29,169 nucleotides of DNA from an uncultured Clostridia bacterium (GTDB taxonomy: Bacteria > Bacillota > Clostridia > TANB77 > CAG-508), in assembly GCA_934120045.1 (NCBI GenBank), contig CAKOTF010000013.1, positions 1 through 29,169 of the forward strand. Direction: 5' to 3'. Position 1 is the stretch's first letter, and each line of letters begins with the position of its first letter. Below, piece after piece: positions 21,327 through 29,169 of this stretch. The position numbers and the translations under genes are program-made. The notes beneath the pieces are model-generated. The model had not been told where the DNA came from and did no database searches. It was given only the letters and a program-made list of their open reading frames with translations.

Positions 21327-22562
21327 ATGGAAAGAAGAGTAGTAATTACAGGACTTGGAGCAATAACTCCAATAGGAAAAGATGTAAATGAATCATGGAA
21401 TAGTATATTAAATAAAAAATGTGGAATTGATAATATTTCTTTATTTGATAATTCTACGTTTAAAACAAAAGTAGATGCAGAAGTTAAAAATTATGAATCA
21501 CAAGAATATTTTGATTTGAAACAATCAAAAAGATTAGATAGAAGTTCACAATTTGCAATTATAGCTTCAAGAGAAGCTTTTAAAGATAGTGGAATTACAA
21601 AAGAAAATACAGATTTTGAAAGAGTAGGAGTATTTGTAAGTTCAGGAATTGCAGGGCTAAGCACAATTCAAGAACAATGTACAATAAATTGTACAAAAGG
21701 ACATAATAGAATTGCACCAATGTTTATTCCAATGTCAATTGCAAATATGCCAGCAGGAAATGTTGCAATTGAATTAGGTGCAAAAGGGGAATCAATTTCA
21801 ATACTTTCAGCTTGTGCATCATCAACACATGCAATAGGAGAAGCATATAAAACAATAAAATATGGTTCAGAAGATGTAATAATAGCAGGTGGTTCAGAAG
21901 CATCAATATGTGAAATTGGAATTGCAGGATTTGAAAATATGAAAGCATTATCAAGTGCAACAGATATAACAAGAGCAAGTATTCCATTTGATAAAGAAAG
22001 AAGTGGATTTGTAATGGGAGAAGGTGCAGGTGTTTTAGTTTTAGAGGAACTAGAACATGCACAAAAAAGAGGTGCAAAAATATATGCTGAAATAATTGGA
22101 TATGGTGCAACATCAGATGCTTATCATATAACATCACCAGCTCCTGATGGAGAAGGTGCAGCAAGGGCTATGACAAGAGCAATAGAAGATGCAAAAATAA
22201 AACCAGAAGATATAAATTATATAAATGCACATGGAACTTCAACACATTTAAATGATTCTTGCGAAACAATGGCAATAAAAAAAGCATTAGGAAAATATAG
22301 TTCAAAAGTAATGATAAGTTCAACAAAAGGAAATACAGGTCATTTATTAGGAGCTGCAGGTGGAGTAGAAGCAATTTTCTGTACAAAAGCAATTGAACAA
22401 GGAAAAGTTCCACCAACCATTAATTATAAAGAAAAAGATGAAGAATGTGATTTAGATATAGTTCCAAATGAAGTAAGAAATGAAAAGATAAATATTGCAA
22501 TGTCAAACTCTTTAGGATTTGGGGGACATAATGCAAGTATTATTTTAAAAAAATATGAGTAA
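21327..22562 (+). CDS. fabF: 3-oxoacyl-[ACP] synthase II
   Basis: FabF condenses malonyl-ACP with the growing acyl-ACP. The 411-residue thiolase-fold protein has the full Cys-His-His triad: Cys163 in SACASSTHAIGEA, His302 in NAHGTSTHLND and His339 in GNTGHLLGAAGGVE. It starts MERRVVITGLGAITPIG and ends SLGFGGHNASIILKKYE as usual. AGGAGAG precedes ATG 21327. It is the only condensing enzyme here; fabH, which would start chains from acetyl-CoA, is not in the window. Confidence 0.98.
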   Translation: MERRVVITGLGAITPIGKDVNESWNSILNKKCGIDNISLFDNSTFKTKVDAEVKNYESQEYFDLKQSKRLDRSSQFAIIASREAFKDSGITKENTDFERVGVFVSSGIAGLSTIQEQCTINCTKGHNRIAPMFIPMSIANMPAGNVAIELGAKGESISILSACASSTHAIGEAYKTIKYGSEDVIIAGGSEASICEIGIAGFENMKALSSATDITRASIPFDKERSGFVMGEGAGVLVLEELEHAQKRGAKIYAEIIGYGATSDAYHITSPAPDGEGAARAMTRAIEDAKIKPEDINYINAHGTSTHLNDSCETMAIKKALGKYSSKVMISSTKGNTGHLLGAAGGVEAIFCTKAIEQGKVPPTINYKEKDEECDLDIVPNEVRNEKINIAMSNSLGFGGHNASIILKKYE

Positions 22563-22588
22563 TATTGCTGACAGAAAGGAATATAAAA

Positions 22589-23026
22589 ATGAATTATGAA
22601 GATATAAAAAAATTAATTGATGACATGGGGAATTCTAAATTAACAGAGATTTCAATAGATTTTCCAGATGGAACTAAAATTGGAATGAAAAAAGAAGTAA
22701 AAGTAGTTGAAAAATTACAAGAAAAAAATATACAACATATTGAACAAAAAGAAGTAAATGAAATTGTAGAAACTGAAACACAAGAAGATAATTGCAAAAT
22801 TGTGAAATCACCAATGGTTGGAACATTTTATTTAAAACCAGATCCTAATTCAAATCCTTATGTAGAGATTGGAAAAAAAGTAAAAAAAGGTGATATTTTA
22901 TGTATTATAGAAGCAATGAAATTGATGAATGAAATAGAATGTGAATTTGATGGTGAAATTGCAGAAATCCTTGTTAAAGATGGAGAGATGGTTGAATATG
23001 GAAAGCCATTATTTAAGATAAAATAA
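22589..23026 (+). CDS. accB: Biotin carboxyl carrier protein of acetyl-CoA carboxylase
   Basis: The carrier swings biotin between carboxylase and transferase sites. ATG 22589 is chosen since AGAAAGGA (22573-22580) is 8 bases upstream; the longer TTG 22565 frame contains that site. The 145-residue protein has an N-terminal helix-strand region (NYEDIKKLIDDMGNSKLTE), a flexible linker rich in Glu and Lys (about 45-70), and a C-terminal biotinyl domain beginning IVKSPMVGTFY. The biotinylated lysine is Lys111 in EAMKLMNEIE. It should be modified by the BirA encoded three genes upstream of it. Confidence 0.96.
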   Translation: MNYEDIKKLIDDMGNSKLTEISIDFPDGTKIGMKKEVKVVEKLQEKNIQHIEQKEVNEIVETETQEDNCKIVKSPMVGTFYLKPDPNSNPYVEIGKKVKKGDILCIIEAMKLMNEIECEFDGEIAEILVKDGEMVEYGKPLFKIK

Positions 23027-23043
23027 AAGGAAGGAAAATAAAG

Positions 23044-23475
23044 ATGTTAAATAAAGAGCAAATAAAAGAAATAATACCACAAAGAGAACCATTTTTAATG
23101 ATAGATGAGGTAGAAGAATATATACCAGGAGAAAGTGCAGTAGCATATAAATATGTAAATGAAGAAGAATGGTACTTTAAAGGACATTTTCCTGGAAATC
23201 CAATAATGCCAGGTGTATTAATAACAGAAAGTCTAGCACAAGCAGGAGCAATTGCAATATTAAGTTTGGAAGAAAATAAAGGAAAAAATGCTTTATTTGG
23301 TGGAATAGACAAAATGAAGTTCAAAAAAATGGTTGTTCCAGGAGATAAGTTAAAATTAGAAGTAAAAATTATAAAAAGAAAAGGTCCAATTGGAATTGGA
23401 GAAGCAATAGCCACAGTTGATGGTAAAATTGTAGCAAAAGGTGAATTAACATTTGCAGTAGTTGATAACAAATAA
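23044..23475 (+). CDS. fabZ: 3-hydroxyacyl-[ACP] dehydratase
   Basis: FabZ removes water from 3-hydroxyacyl-ACP to give trans-2-enoyl-ACP. The 143-residue hot-dog protein has PQREPFLMIDEV near the N-terminus and the catalytic pair His48 and Glu62 in GHFPGNPIMPGVLITESLAQ. KFKKMVVPGDKL is also a family feature. AAGGAAGG lies just upstream of ATG 23044. As no fabA gene or isomerase is present, the window does not show how unsaturated chains are made. Confidence 0.97.
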   Translation: MLNKEQIKEIIPQREPFLMIDEVEEYIPGESAVAYKYVNEEEWYFKGHFPGNPIMPGVLITESLAQAGAIAILSLEENKGKNALFGGIDKMKFKKMVVPGDKLKLEVKIIKRKGPIGIGEAIATVDGKIVAKGELTFAVVDNK

Positions 23476-23529
23476 AAAATTGTTAATATGTGTGAACTTG
23501 AAACAATAGAGAAAAGGATGGGAATATAA

Positions 23530-24873
23530 ATGAACAAGATATTAATTGCAAATAGAGGAGAAATAGCAGTCAGAATAATAAGAGCATGTAAAGAAATGAA
23601 TATAAAAACAGTAGCAGTATATTCAGAAATAGATAAAGATGCAATGCATACAAAACTTGCAGATGAAGCAATTTGTATAGGCCCAGCAAGCTCAAATAAA
23701 AGTTATTTGAATTTCAAAAACATAATAGAGGCAGCACATATTACAGGGGCAGATGGAATACATCCAGGTTTTGGGTTTTTATCAGAAAACAGTCAATTTG
23801 CAAAAATATGTGAAGAATCAAATATAAAATTCATAGGACCTAAATATCAAGTAATAGAATTATTAGGAAATAAATCAAATGCAAAAAAATTAATGGAATC
23901 TGCAGGAGTCCCAGTAATACCAGGTTCAAAAGGAAGTGTTACAGGGCTTACAGATGCAATAAAAACAGCTGAAAAAATAGGATATCCTGTTATGCTAAAA
24001 GCAGCAGCTGGTGGTGGTGGAAAAGGAATACGAATTGCAAATAATTCTGAAGAACTAGAAAAAAATTATAATATAGTAAAACAAGAAGCAAAAATATCTT
24101 TTAATGATGATGAAATATATATGGAAAAATTCATAAAAAATCCTCGTCATGTAGAAATTCAAATATTAGCAGACGAACATGGAAATGTAATACATTTAGG
24201 TGAAAGAGATTGTTCAATTCAAAGAAGAAATCAAAAAGTATTAGAAGAAACACCATCAACAGCAATAGATGATAAATTAAGAAATAAAATGGGAGAAGCG
24301 GCAGTAAAAGCAGCTAAAGTTGCAGGATATACAAGTTGTGGAACAATAGAATTTTTAGTGGATAGTGATAAAAACTTTTATTTTATGGAAATGAATACAA
24401 GAATTCAAGTAGAACATCCAATAACAGAAGAAAGAACAGGTATAGACATAGTAAAAGAACAAATAAAAATAGCAGCAGGTGAAACATTAAAATTAAAACA
24501 AAAAGATGTTGAATTTAGAGGATATAGTATGGAATGTAGAATAAATGCAGAAAATCCTAGTAAAAATTTTATGCCATGTCCAGGAACAATTACAGGATTA
24601 AACTTGCCAGGAGGTAATGGTGTAAGAATAGATACAGCAATATATGAAGGATATACAATTCCACCAACATATGATTCAATGATAGCCAAAATAATAACAC
24701 ATGGAGATAGTAGAAATGAAGCAATTAGCAAAATGAAAAGAGCGTTGGAAGAAACTGTGATTGAAGGTGTTGATACAAATATAGACTTTTTATTTAAAAT
24801 AATTAAAAATTCAAACTTTATTAGGGGAAATTTTGATACTTCTTTTATTGAAAAAGAAATATTGAAGAAATAA
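23530..24873 (+). CDS. accC: Biotin carboxylase subunit of acetyl-CoA carboxylase
   Basis: AccC carboxylates the biotin on AccB using ATP and bicarbonate. The 447-residue ATP-grasp enzyme starts MNKILIANRGEIAVRIIRAC and holds GADGIHPGFGFLSEN, the glycine-rich ATP loop AAAGGGGKGIRI, HVEIQILADEHGN, ERDCSIQRRNQKVLEE, FYFMEMNTRIQVEHPITEE (metal and catalytic residues), and MECRINAENP. Length and motifs are complete. AAAGGATGGG precedes the ATG at 23530. Confidence 0.98.
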   Translation: MNKILIANRGEIAVRIIRACKEMNIKTVAVYSEIDKDAMHTKLADEAICIGPASSNKSYLNFKNIIEAAHITGADGIHPGFGFLSENSQFAKICEESNIKFIGPKYQVIELLGNKSNAKKLMESAGVPVIPGSKGSVTGLTDAIKTAEKIGYPVMLKAAAGGGGKGIRIANNSEELEKNYNIVKQEAKISFNDDEIYMEKFIKNPRHVEIQILADEHGNVIHLGERDCSIQRRNQKVLEETPSTAIDDKLRNKMGEAAVKAAKVAGYTSCGTIEFLVDSDKNFYFMEMNTRIQVEHPITEERTGIDIVKEQIKIAAGETLKLKQKDVEFRGYSMECRINAENPSKNFMPCPGTITGLNLPGGNGVRIDTAIYEGYTIPPTYDSMIAKIITHGDSRNEAISKMKRALEETVIEGVDTNIDFLFKIIKNSNFIRGNFDTSFIEKEILKK

Positions 24874-24894
24874 TTTTATTGAAAGAGGTTAAAT

Positions 24895-25731
24895 ATGATA
24901 GTAGACAAAATAAAAAAAAGAGAACCTACTGCCAAAAGAAAAGAAAACAAAGTTGATATACCTGTTGGAAAATGGGTAAAATGTGATAAATGTAAAGAAA
25001 TAATTTATAAAGAAACAATCAGAGAAAACATGAATATTTGTCCTAATTGTGGTGGATATTTTAGAATGCATATAAATAGAAGGCTTGAAAGCATAATTGA
25101 TGAAGGAACATATCAAAAGTTTGATTTGAATATAGATACAACAAATCCATTAAATTTAGAAGATTACACTAAAAAGATAAAAGCTTTAAGAGAAAAAACA
25201 GGATTGCAGGAAGCAGTAAGTGCAGGAAAAGGAAAAATAAATGGTGAAGATGTTGTAATATGTGTAATGGATAGTGGATTTTTGATGGGAAGTATGGGAG
25301 TAGTTGTTGGTGAAAAGATTACATATTCAATAGAAAAAGCAATAGAATTAAAACTTCCAATAATAATATTTTGCGTTTCTGGTGGTGCAAGAATGCAAGA
25401 AGGAATAATGTCATTAATGCAAATGGCAAAAACAACATCAGCTATATCTAAATTAAATGAAGCAGGATTATTATATATATCTGTTTTAACAGATCCAACT
25501 TATGGAGGTGTAACAGCATCTTTTGCAAGTATAGCAGATATAATTTTAGCAGAACCAGGTGCAATGATAGGATTTGCTGGTCAAAGAGTTATTGAACAAA
25601 CTATTGGAGAAAAATTACCAGAAGGATTTCAAACAGCAGAATTTTTATTAGAACATGGATTTATAGATAAAATTGTTGAAAGAAAAGATTTGAAAAATAC
25701 ATTATCAAATCTAATACAATTAAATAAATAA
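24895..25731 (+). CDS. accD: Acetyl-CoA carboxylase carboxyltransferase, beta subunit
   Basis: AccD with AccA moves the carboxyl from biotin to acetyl-CoA, making malonyl-CoA. The 278-residue protein carries the N-terminal four-cysteine zinc finger (KCDKCKEIIYKE, then NICPNCGGYF) and a crotonase-fold core with SAGKGKINGEDVV, SGGARMQEGIMSLMQMAKT and DPTYGGVTASFAS. These match bacterial AccD. AGAGG lies just before the ATG at 24895. An 89-base spacer with a palindrome separates it from accA. Confidence 0.97.
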   Translation: MIVDKIKKREPTAKRKENKVDIPVGKWVKCDKCKEIIYKETIRENMNICPNCGGYFRMHINRRLESIIDEGTYQKFDLNIDTTNPLNLEDYTKKIKALREKTGLQEAVSAGKGKINGEDVVICVMDSGFLMGSMGVVVGEKITYSIEKAIELKLPIIIFCVSGGARMQEGIMSLMQMAKTTSAISKLNEAGLLYISVLTDPTYGGVTASFASIADIILAEPGAMIGFAGQRVIEQTIGEKLPEGFQTAEFLLEHGFIDKIVERKDLKNTLSNLIQLNK

Positions 25732-25769
25732 TATATATAATAAAAGTTAGAATTTTTTATTGATGACAG

Positions 25770-25783
25770 ACAATTCGAATTGT
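25770..25783. repeat. 14-bp perfect palindrome between accD and accA
   Basis: ACAATTCGAATTGT is its own reverse complement. It is flanked by TTTATT about 8 bases to the left and AATAAA about 5 bases to the right, giving a larger imperfect dyad, and is followed directly by GTGAGAATAAATCA, the 14-mer also seen after the 1319-1352 hairpin. Confidence 0.6.
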
Positions 25784-25820
25784 GTGAGAATAAATCAGAT
25801 TTTAAGGAAGGAAAGATAAA

Positions 25821-26618
25821 ATGGATGCTTATGAAAAAGTAGAAATTGCAAGAAATCCTAAAAGAAAAACATCATTAGATTATATAGAAAAAATATTTGA
25901 TGAATTTATTGAATTACATGGAGATAGACAATTTAAAGATGATAAAGCAATAGTTTGTGGACTTGCAAGAATTGGTAATCAAAATTTTACAATTATAGCA
26001 GAACAAAAAGGAAGAACAACAAAAGAAAATATTGAAAGAAATTTTGGAATGCCAAATCCAGAAAGCTATAGAAAAGGAATAAGATTTATGAAACAAGCAG
26101 AAAAATTTCATAGACCTGTAATTACTTTTATAGATACAAAAGGGGCATATCCAGGAATTGGAGCAGAAGAAAGAGGACAAGGTGAAGCAATTGCAAGTTC
26201 AATGTTAGAAATGGCAAGTTTAACAGTTCCAACAATTAGTATTATTATTGGAGAAGGATCAAGTGGAGGAGCTTTAGCATTAGGACTTGGAAACAATGTA
26301 TTAATGCTTGAAAATGCTATATATTCAATTCTTTCACCAGAAGGATATGCAAGTATATTATGGAAAGATGCTTCAAGAGCAAAAGAAGCGGCAGAAAAAA
26401 TGAAATTAACAGCTAAAGATTTAAAAGAAATGAATGTAATTGATGAAATAATAAAAGAACCAGAAATTGAAGAAAGTGAAGCTTGTGAAGTTGTTAGCCA
26501 AAATTTGAAAAATGAAATTTTGAAAGCAATAAAAAAATATGCTAAAATGAAACCAGAAGATATAAAAGAAGAAAGATATCAAAAGTTTAGAAATATGGGA
26601 GAATTTCAAATATTATAA
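25821..26618 (+). CDS. accA: Acetyl-CoA carboxylase carboxyltransferase, alpha subunit
   Basis: This is the partner of AccD in the transferase half of acetyl-CoA carboxylase. The 265-residue protein, on the short side for AccA but usual in Bacillota operons with a split enzyme, has FIELHGDRQFKDDKAIVCGL, MPNPESYRKGIRFM, FIDTKGAYPGIGAEERGQGE, the oxyanion region IGEGSSGGALALGLGN, and SILSPEGYASILWKDASRA. AAGGAAGG is upstream of ATG 25821. A perfect AAGGAGG follows its stop, although fabI begins only 86 bases later. Confidence 0.97.
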   Translation: MDAYEKVEIARNPKRKTSLDYIEKIFDEFIELHGDRQFKDDKAIVCGLARIGNQNFTIIAEQKGRTTKENIERNFGMPNPESYRKGIRFMKQAEKFHRPVITFIDTKGAYPGIGAEERGQGEAIASSMLEMASLTVPTISIIIGEGSSGGALALGLGNNVLMLENAIYSILSPEGYASILWKDASRAKEAAEKMKLTAKDLKEMNVIDEIIKEPEIEESEACEVVSQNLKNEILKAIKKYAKMKPEDIKEERYQKFRNMGEFQIL

Positions 26619-26620
26619 AA

Positions 26621-26652
26621 AGGAGGAAAATAGTTTGTTTGTGTTTAAATAA
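26621..26652 (+). promoter_or_regulatory. Orphan ribosome binding site with a 5-codon ORF before fabI
   Basis: AGGAGG (26621-26626) is followed 8 bases later by TTG GTT-like codons: TTG TTT GTG TTT AAA TAA (26635-26652). This is a far better ribosome binding site than that of fabI itself. It may be a leader cistron or a relic of a deleted gene between accA and fabI. Confidence 0.35.
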
Positions 26653-26704
26653 TTGTCTAATAGAAAGAAATTATACACGAATTTTATAAACTATAAAAAA
26701 AGAA

Positions 26705-27478
26705 ATGTTATTAGAAGGTAAAAAAATATTAATAATGGGAATAAGAAACAAATGGAGTATAGCATTTGGAATTGCAAAATCAGCTTATGAAAATGGAGCA
26801 CAATTATTATTTACATATATGGGAGAAGAAAATAAAGAAAAAATAGAAGAACTTGTATCAGAATTTAAAGGAAGTAAAGCATATGTATTAAATGGTGCTT
26901 CAGAAGATGAAAAAGTGAGAGAGACATTTACAAAAATAAAAGAAGAAAATGGAAAAATAGATGGAATAGTACATGCAATAGCACATGCGAATACAGAAGA
27001 TTTACACAATGATTTTATATATACAAGTAAAGAAGGATTTGCACATGCTTGTGATGTTAGTGCATATTCATTTGTATTAATTGCAAGAATGGCAAAAGAA
27101 TTAGATATGTTAAATGAAAATGCAAGTTTAATTACATTAACATATCATGGTTCAACAAAAGTATTAGAAGGATATAATGTAATGGGAATTGCTAAAGCAG
27201 CATTAGAATCTAGTGTTAGATATTTAGCAGAAAATTTAGGAAAAGAAAATATAAGAGTTAATGCAGTATCAGCAGGACCAATAAAAACATTATCTGCAAA
27301 AGGAATAAAAGATTTTAGTTCAATATTAAATGTAGTAGAACAAAAGGCTCCTTTACACAGAAATGTTACAACTGTACAAGTTGGAAATGTAGCAACATTT
27401 TTATTAAGTCCTATGTCAGAAGCAGTTACAGGTCAAGTTGTTTATGCAGATAATGGATATAATATAATGGGAGTATAG
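26705..27478 (+). CDS. fabI: Enoyl-[ACP] reductase (NADH)
   Basis: FabI reduces trans-2-enoyl-ACP in the last step of each elongation round and is the triclosan/isoniazid-class target. The 257-residue short-chain dehydrogenase begins LLEGKKILIMGIRNKWSIAFGIA, as FabI does, and has IVHAIAHAN, the catalytic Tyr157 and Lys164 in GYNVMGIAKAALE with the extra Tyr147 in TYHGST, and VNAVSAGPIKTLSAKGI. This is FabI rather than the flavin enzyme FabK common in Clostridia. ATG 26705 has only a poor A-rich ribosome binding site; a frame stop at 26687 rules out longer versions. It is probably the last gene of the operon. Confidence 0.96.
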   Translation: MLLEGKKILIMGIRNKWSIAFGIAKSAYENGAQLLFTYMGEENKEKIEELVSEFKGSKAYVLNGASEDEKVRETFTKIKEENGKIDGIVHAIAHANTEDLHNDFIYTSKEGFAHACDVSAYSFVLIARMAKELDMLNENASLITLTYHGSTKVLEGYNVMGIAKAALESSVRYLAENLGKENIRVNAVSAGPIKTLSAKGIKDFSSILNVVEQKAPLHRNVTTVQVGNVATFLLSPMSEAVTGQVVYADNGYNIMGV

Positions 27479-27490
27479 TTGTATACTCCC
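27469..27490 (+). terminator. Hairpin terminator at the end of fabI
   Basis: GGGAGTATA (27469-27477) pairs with TATACTCCC (27482-27490) around GTTG; the fabI stop codon lies within the 5' arm and loop. The tail is TTTAAATATA, short on T. Confidence 0.65.
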
Positions 27491-27552
27491 TTTAAATATA
27501 TAAAAAGTAAAAAAAACATACTCAAATAGCTTTCTATAAACTCCTTTAATAT

Positions 27553-27558
27553 TATAAT
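27553..27558 (+). promoter_or_regulatory. Probable -10 of the recombinase gene
   Basis: TATAAT stands 26 bases before the start codon. No clear -35 is seen 16-18 bp upstream. Confidence 0.35.
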
Positions 27559-27584
27559 ATAAATGAAAAGGAGAAACAAAAGAA

Positions 27585-28517
27585 ATGCAAATAATAAGAA
27601 GAATCAAAAGAAGTATAAAAGGAGAAAATAAATTTAGAAAAGTAGCAAATGAATGGTTAGAATATAAGAAAAATTCAATCAAAAACTCAACATATTACAA
27701 TTATAAATTCATAATAGAAAAATATTTAAATAAAGAATTTGGAGAGCAAAATGTAGAAAAAATAAAAGATTATAATCAATATATACAAGAATTAACCAAA
27801 AAGTTAGCATCAAAAACAATAAGAGACATAATTTGTGTATTAAAAGCAATTTTAAAATATTATGAAGAAGAAAATGATTATAAATTAAAATATAAAAGAA
27901 TGAATATTCCAAAATTAGAAAAGAAAGAAATAAAAATATTATCCTCAAAAGAAAGAATCAGATTAGAAAAGTATTGTTTAAAAGAAAATACTTTGAAATC
28001 ACTTGGAATTTTATTAAGTTTAAATACAGGGTTAAGAATAGGAGAAATTTGTGCTTTAAAATGGGAAAACATTGATTTAAAAGAAAAAAATATATATGTA
28101 AAGAAAACATTGCAAAGAGTATATGATACTGAAAATAAGAAAACTAAAATAATTATAGATAAGCCTAAAACAGAAAATTCTATAAGATGTATACCATTAA
28201 ATTCTAAGATTTATGGAGAATTAAATAAAATAAAAAAGGGGTTTTCAGAAAAAGATTTTTTTTTGACAGGAGCAGATGGAATTTATATAGAGCCAAGAGT
28301 TTATCAAAATTATTATAAAAATATGTTAAAAAGCAGTAAAGTAAAAGAATATAATTTTCATGTTTTAAGACACACTTTTGCAACAAATTGTATAGAGGTG
28401 GGAATGGATATAAAATCATTGAGTGAAATATTAGGACATGCTACTGTAGATATTACTTTAAATAGATATGTACATTCATCAAGAAAAATGAAGGAAAAAT
28501 ACTTAGAAAAATTATAA
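27585..28517 (+). CDS. Tyrosine recombinase / integrase
   Basis: The 310-residue phage-type site-specific recombinase has an N-terminal SAM-like core-binding domain (about 18-105; EWLEYKKNSIKNSTYYNYKF) and a catalytic domain (about 120-310). Catalytic residues are visible: Arg151 in TGLRIGEICALKW, His259 and Arg262 in FHVLRHTFAT, His285 in LGHATVDITLNRY and the nucleophile Tyr295. AAAGGAG lies 10 bases before ATG 27585. It is not a XerC/XerD by context, and resembles integrases of prophages and conjugative elements, though an isolated chromosomal copy could control a local inversion. No excisionase, attachment core or phage gene is seen in the window. The frame stays open for 30 more codons after its stop. 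Confidence 0.9.
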   Translation: MQIIRRIKRSIKGENKFRKVANEWLEYKKNSIKNSTYYNYKFIIEKYLNKEFGEQNVEKIKDYNQYIQELTKKLASKTIRDIICVLKAILKYYEEENDYKLKYKRMNIPKLEKKEIKILSSKERIRLEKYCLKENTLKSLGILLSLNTGLRIGEICALKWENIDLKEKNIYVKKTLQRVYDTENKKTKIIIDKPKTENSIRCIPLNSKIYGELNKIKKGFSEKDFFLTGADGIYIEPRVYQNYYKNMLKSSKVKEYNFHVLRHTFATNCIEVGMDIKSLSEILGHATVDITLNRYVHSSRKMKEKYLEKL

Positions 28518-28687
28518 GAAATTATAACCAAAATAAATAGTGATGGAGATAAAATATGGGAGAAATTAATTGGGAAAGTACCTGTATATGCTATTTGTGA
28601 AAGCAAATAAAAAAGTAAAATATTTGAAGTAGTGTGAAGAATTTATTATTTTTTCAAAAGAACACAAAAAAGTACCTACTAAATACA

Positions 28688-28716
28688 TTGCATTTATTTA
28701 GAGACTATGTTATTAT
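28688..28716 (+). promoter_or_regulatory. Probable promoter of the pilin-like gene
   Basis: TTGCAT (28688-28693) and TATTAT (28711-28716) are 17 bp apart, 38 bases before the start codon. Confidence 0.45.
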
Positions 28717-28753
28717 TTTTATATAGTATACTAAAGAAAGGTATAAAATAAAA

Positions 28754-29169
28754 ATGAAAAGAGAAAAAGGAATAACAACAATAGGGTTGGTAGTAACAAT
28801 AATAGTAATGATAATATTAGCAGGAGTAACAATATCTGTAATGAAAGGAGACTCAGGGATTATTTCAAAAGCAGATGAGTCAAAAAATTCATCCAAAAGA
28901 AGTGAATTAATAGAAAGAGCAAAAATAAAAGTATCAGATAAAGTAGTAAACAAAGGTGGAACACTATTAACAAAAGATGAATTAAGAGAGATATTAGAAA
29001 ATTATTTTATAGAAGTTCCTGCAAATTATAAAACTGATACAGATTTAATAACCAAAAGTGAATATGGAAATTATACAATAAAAGTATCAGAAATATATGA
29101 TAGAGAATTTTGGGGAGATGATGAAGAAACACCAGATAATCCAGTAACCCCACCAGAGCCAACACCAAC
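28754..29169 (+). CDS. Pilin-like surface protein, cut by the window end
   Basis: ATG 28754 follows GAAAGG (28736-28741) and the frame runs open to the window edge, 138 codons. A basic leader (MKREKG) is followed by a hydrophobic helix of about 20 residues (ITTIGLVVTIIVMIILAGVT), the look of a type IV prepilin N-terminus with cleavage after Gly6. The Glu normally at position 5 of mature pilins is absent (Gly instead), so it may be a pseudopilin or a wall-associated protein using the same motif. A charged soluble domain follows, and after residue 120 a run rich in proline, threonine and aspartate begins (TPDNPVTPPEPTP), probably a linker to an unseen C-terminal domain. No pilus-assembly genes are present. 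The neighbouring recombinase may or may not be related. Confidence 0.8.
   Translation, partial: MKREKGITTIGLVVTIIVMIILAGVTISVMKGDSGIISKADESKNSSKRSELIERAKIKVSDKVVNKGGTLLTKDELREILENYFIEVPANYKTDTDLITKSEYGNYTIKVSEIYDREFWGDDEETPDNPVTPPEPTP

Overview
The window is a piece of a very AT-rich chromosome (about 26% G+C in lines I counted by hand) with every recognisable gene on the + strand. Strong GGAGG-type ribosome binding sites, TTGACA/TATAAT-like promoters, heavy use of AGA and ATA codons, a meso-DAP-type MurE and a large 2-hydroxyacyl-CoA dehydratase activase-related protein point to an anaerobic Bacillota of the Clostridia type, probably an uncultured gut lineage. This placement is inference from gene content, not from a marker gene.

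Layout. (1) 1-2913, accessory: the 3' part of a gene made of near-identical ~109-residue repeats, a hairpin-rich spacer, then a two-gene toxin-antitoxin-like module (RelE/HigB-like toxin; HTH plus ImmA/IrrE-type metalloprotease) with a palindromic operator on its promoter and a 33-base direct repeat on either side. (2) 2914-9085, peptidoglycan and division cluster: murE, mraY, an ftsW/spoVE-family gene, murG, then a PAS sensor histidine kinase without an adjacent response regulator. murF and murD, often found inside such clusters, are absent. (3) 9086-17066, separate single-gene units: a small XRE regulator, a proline-rich protein, a compositionally foreign secreted protein with its own promoter and GC-rich terminator, a 1434-residue activase-like protein, and a GT-C-type membrane glycosyltransferase. 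(4) 17067-27490, type II fatty acid synthesis operon: acyl-CoA/ACP synthetase, birA, fabD, fabG, fabF, accB, fabZ, accC, accD, accA, fabI. It supplies malonyl-CoA (accABCD, with BirA biotinylating AccB), loads it on ACP (FabD) and carries out condensation, reduction, dehydration and enoyl reduction. acpP and fabH are not in the window. (5) 27491-29169: a tyrosine recombinase, then the start of a pilin-like surface protein cut by the window edge.

The observations most worth a second look are the foreign unit at 10178-10851, the ~100-nt inverted-repeat structure between fabG and fabF, the palindrome on the probable fatty-acid operon promoter, the repeat-flanked protease-type toxin-antitoxin module, and the tandem-repeat gene at the left edge. 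I saw no tRNA, rRNA, CRISPR array or replication origin. No gene-free stretch exceeds 300 bases; the longest (1209-1468, 28518-28753, 17035-17246) are described in the features and findings.
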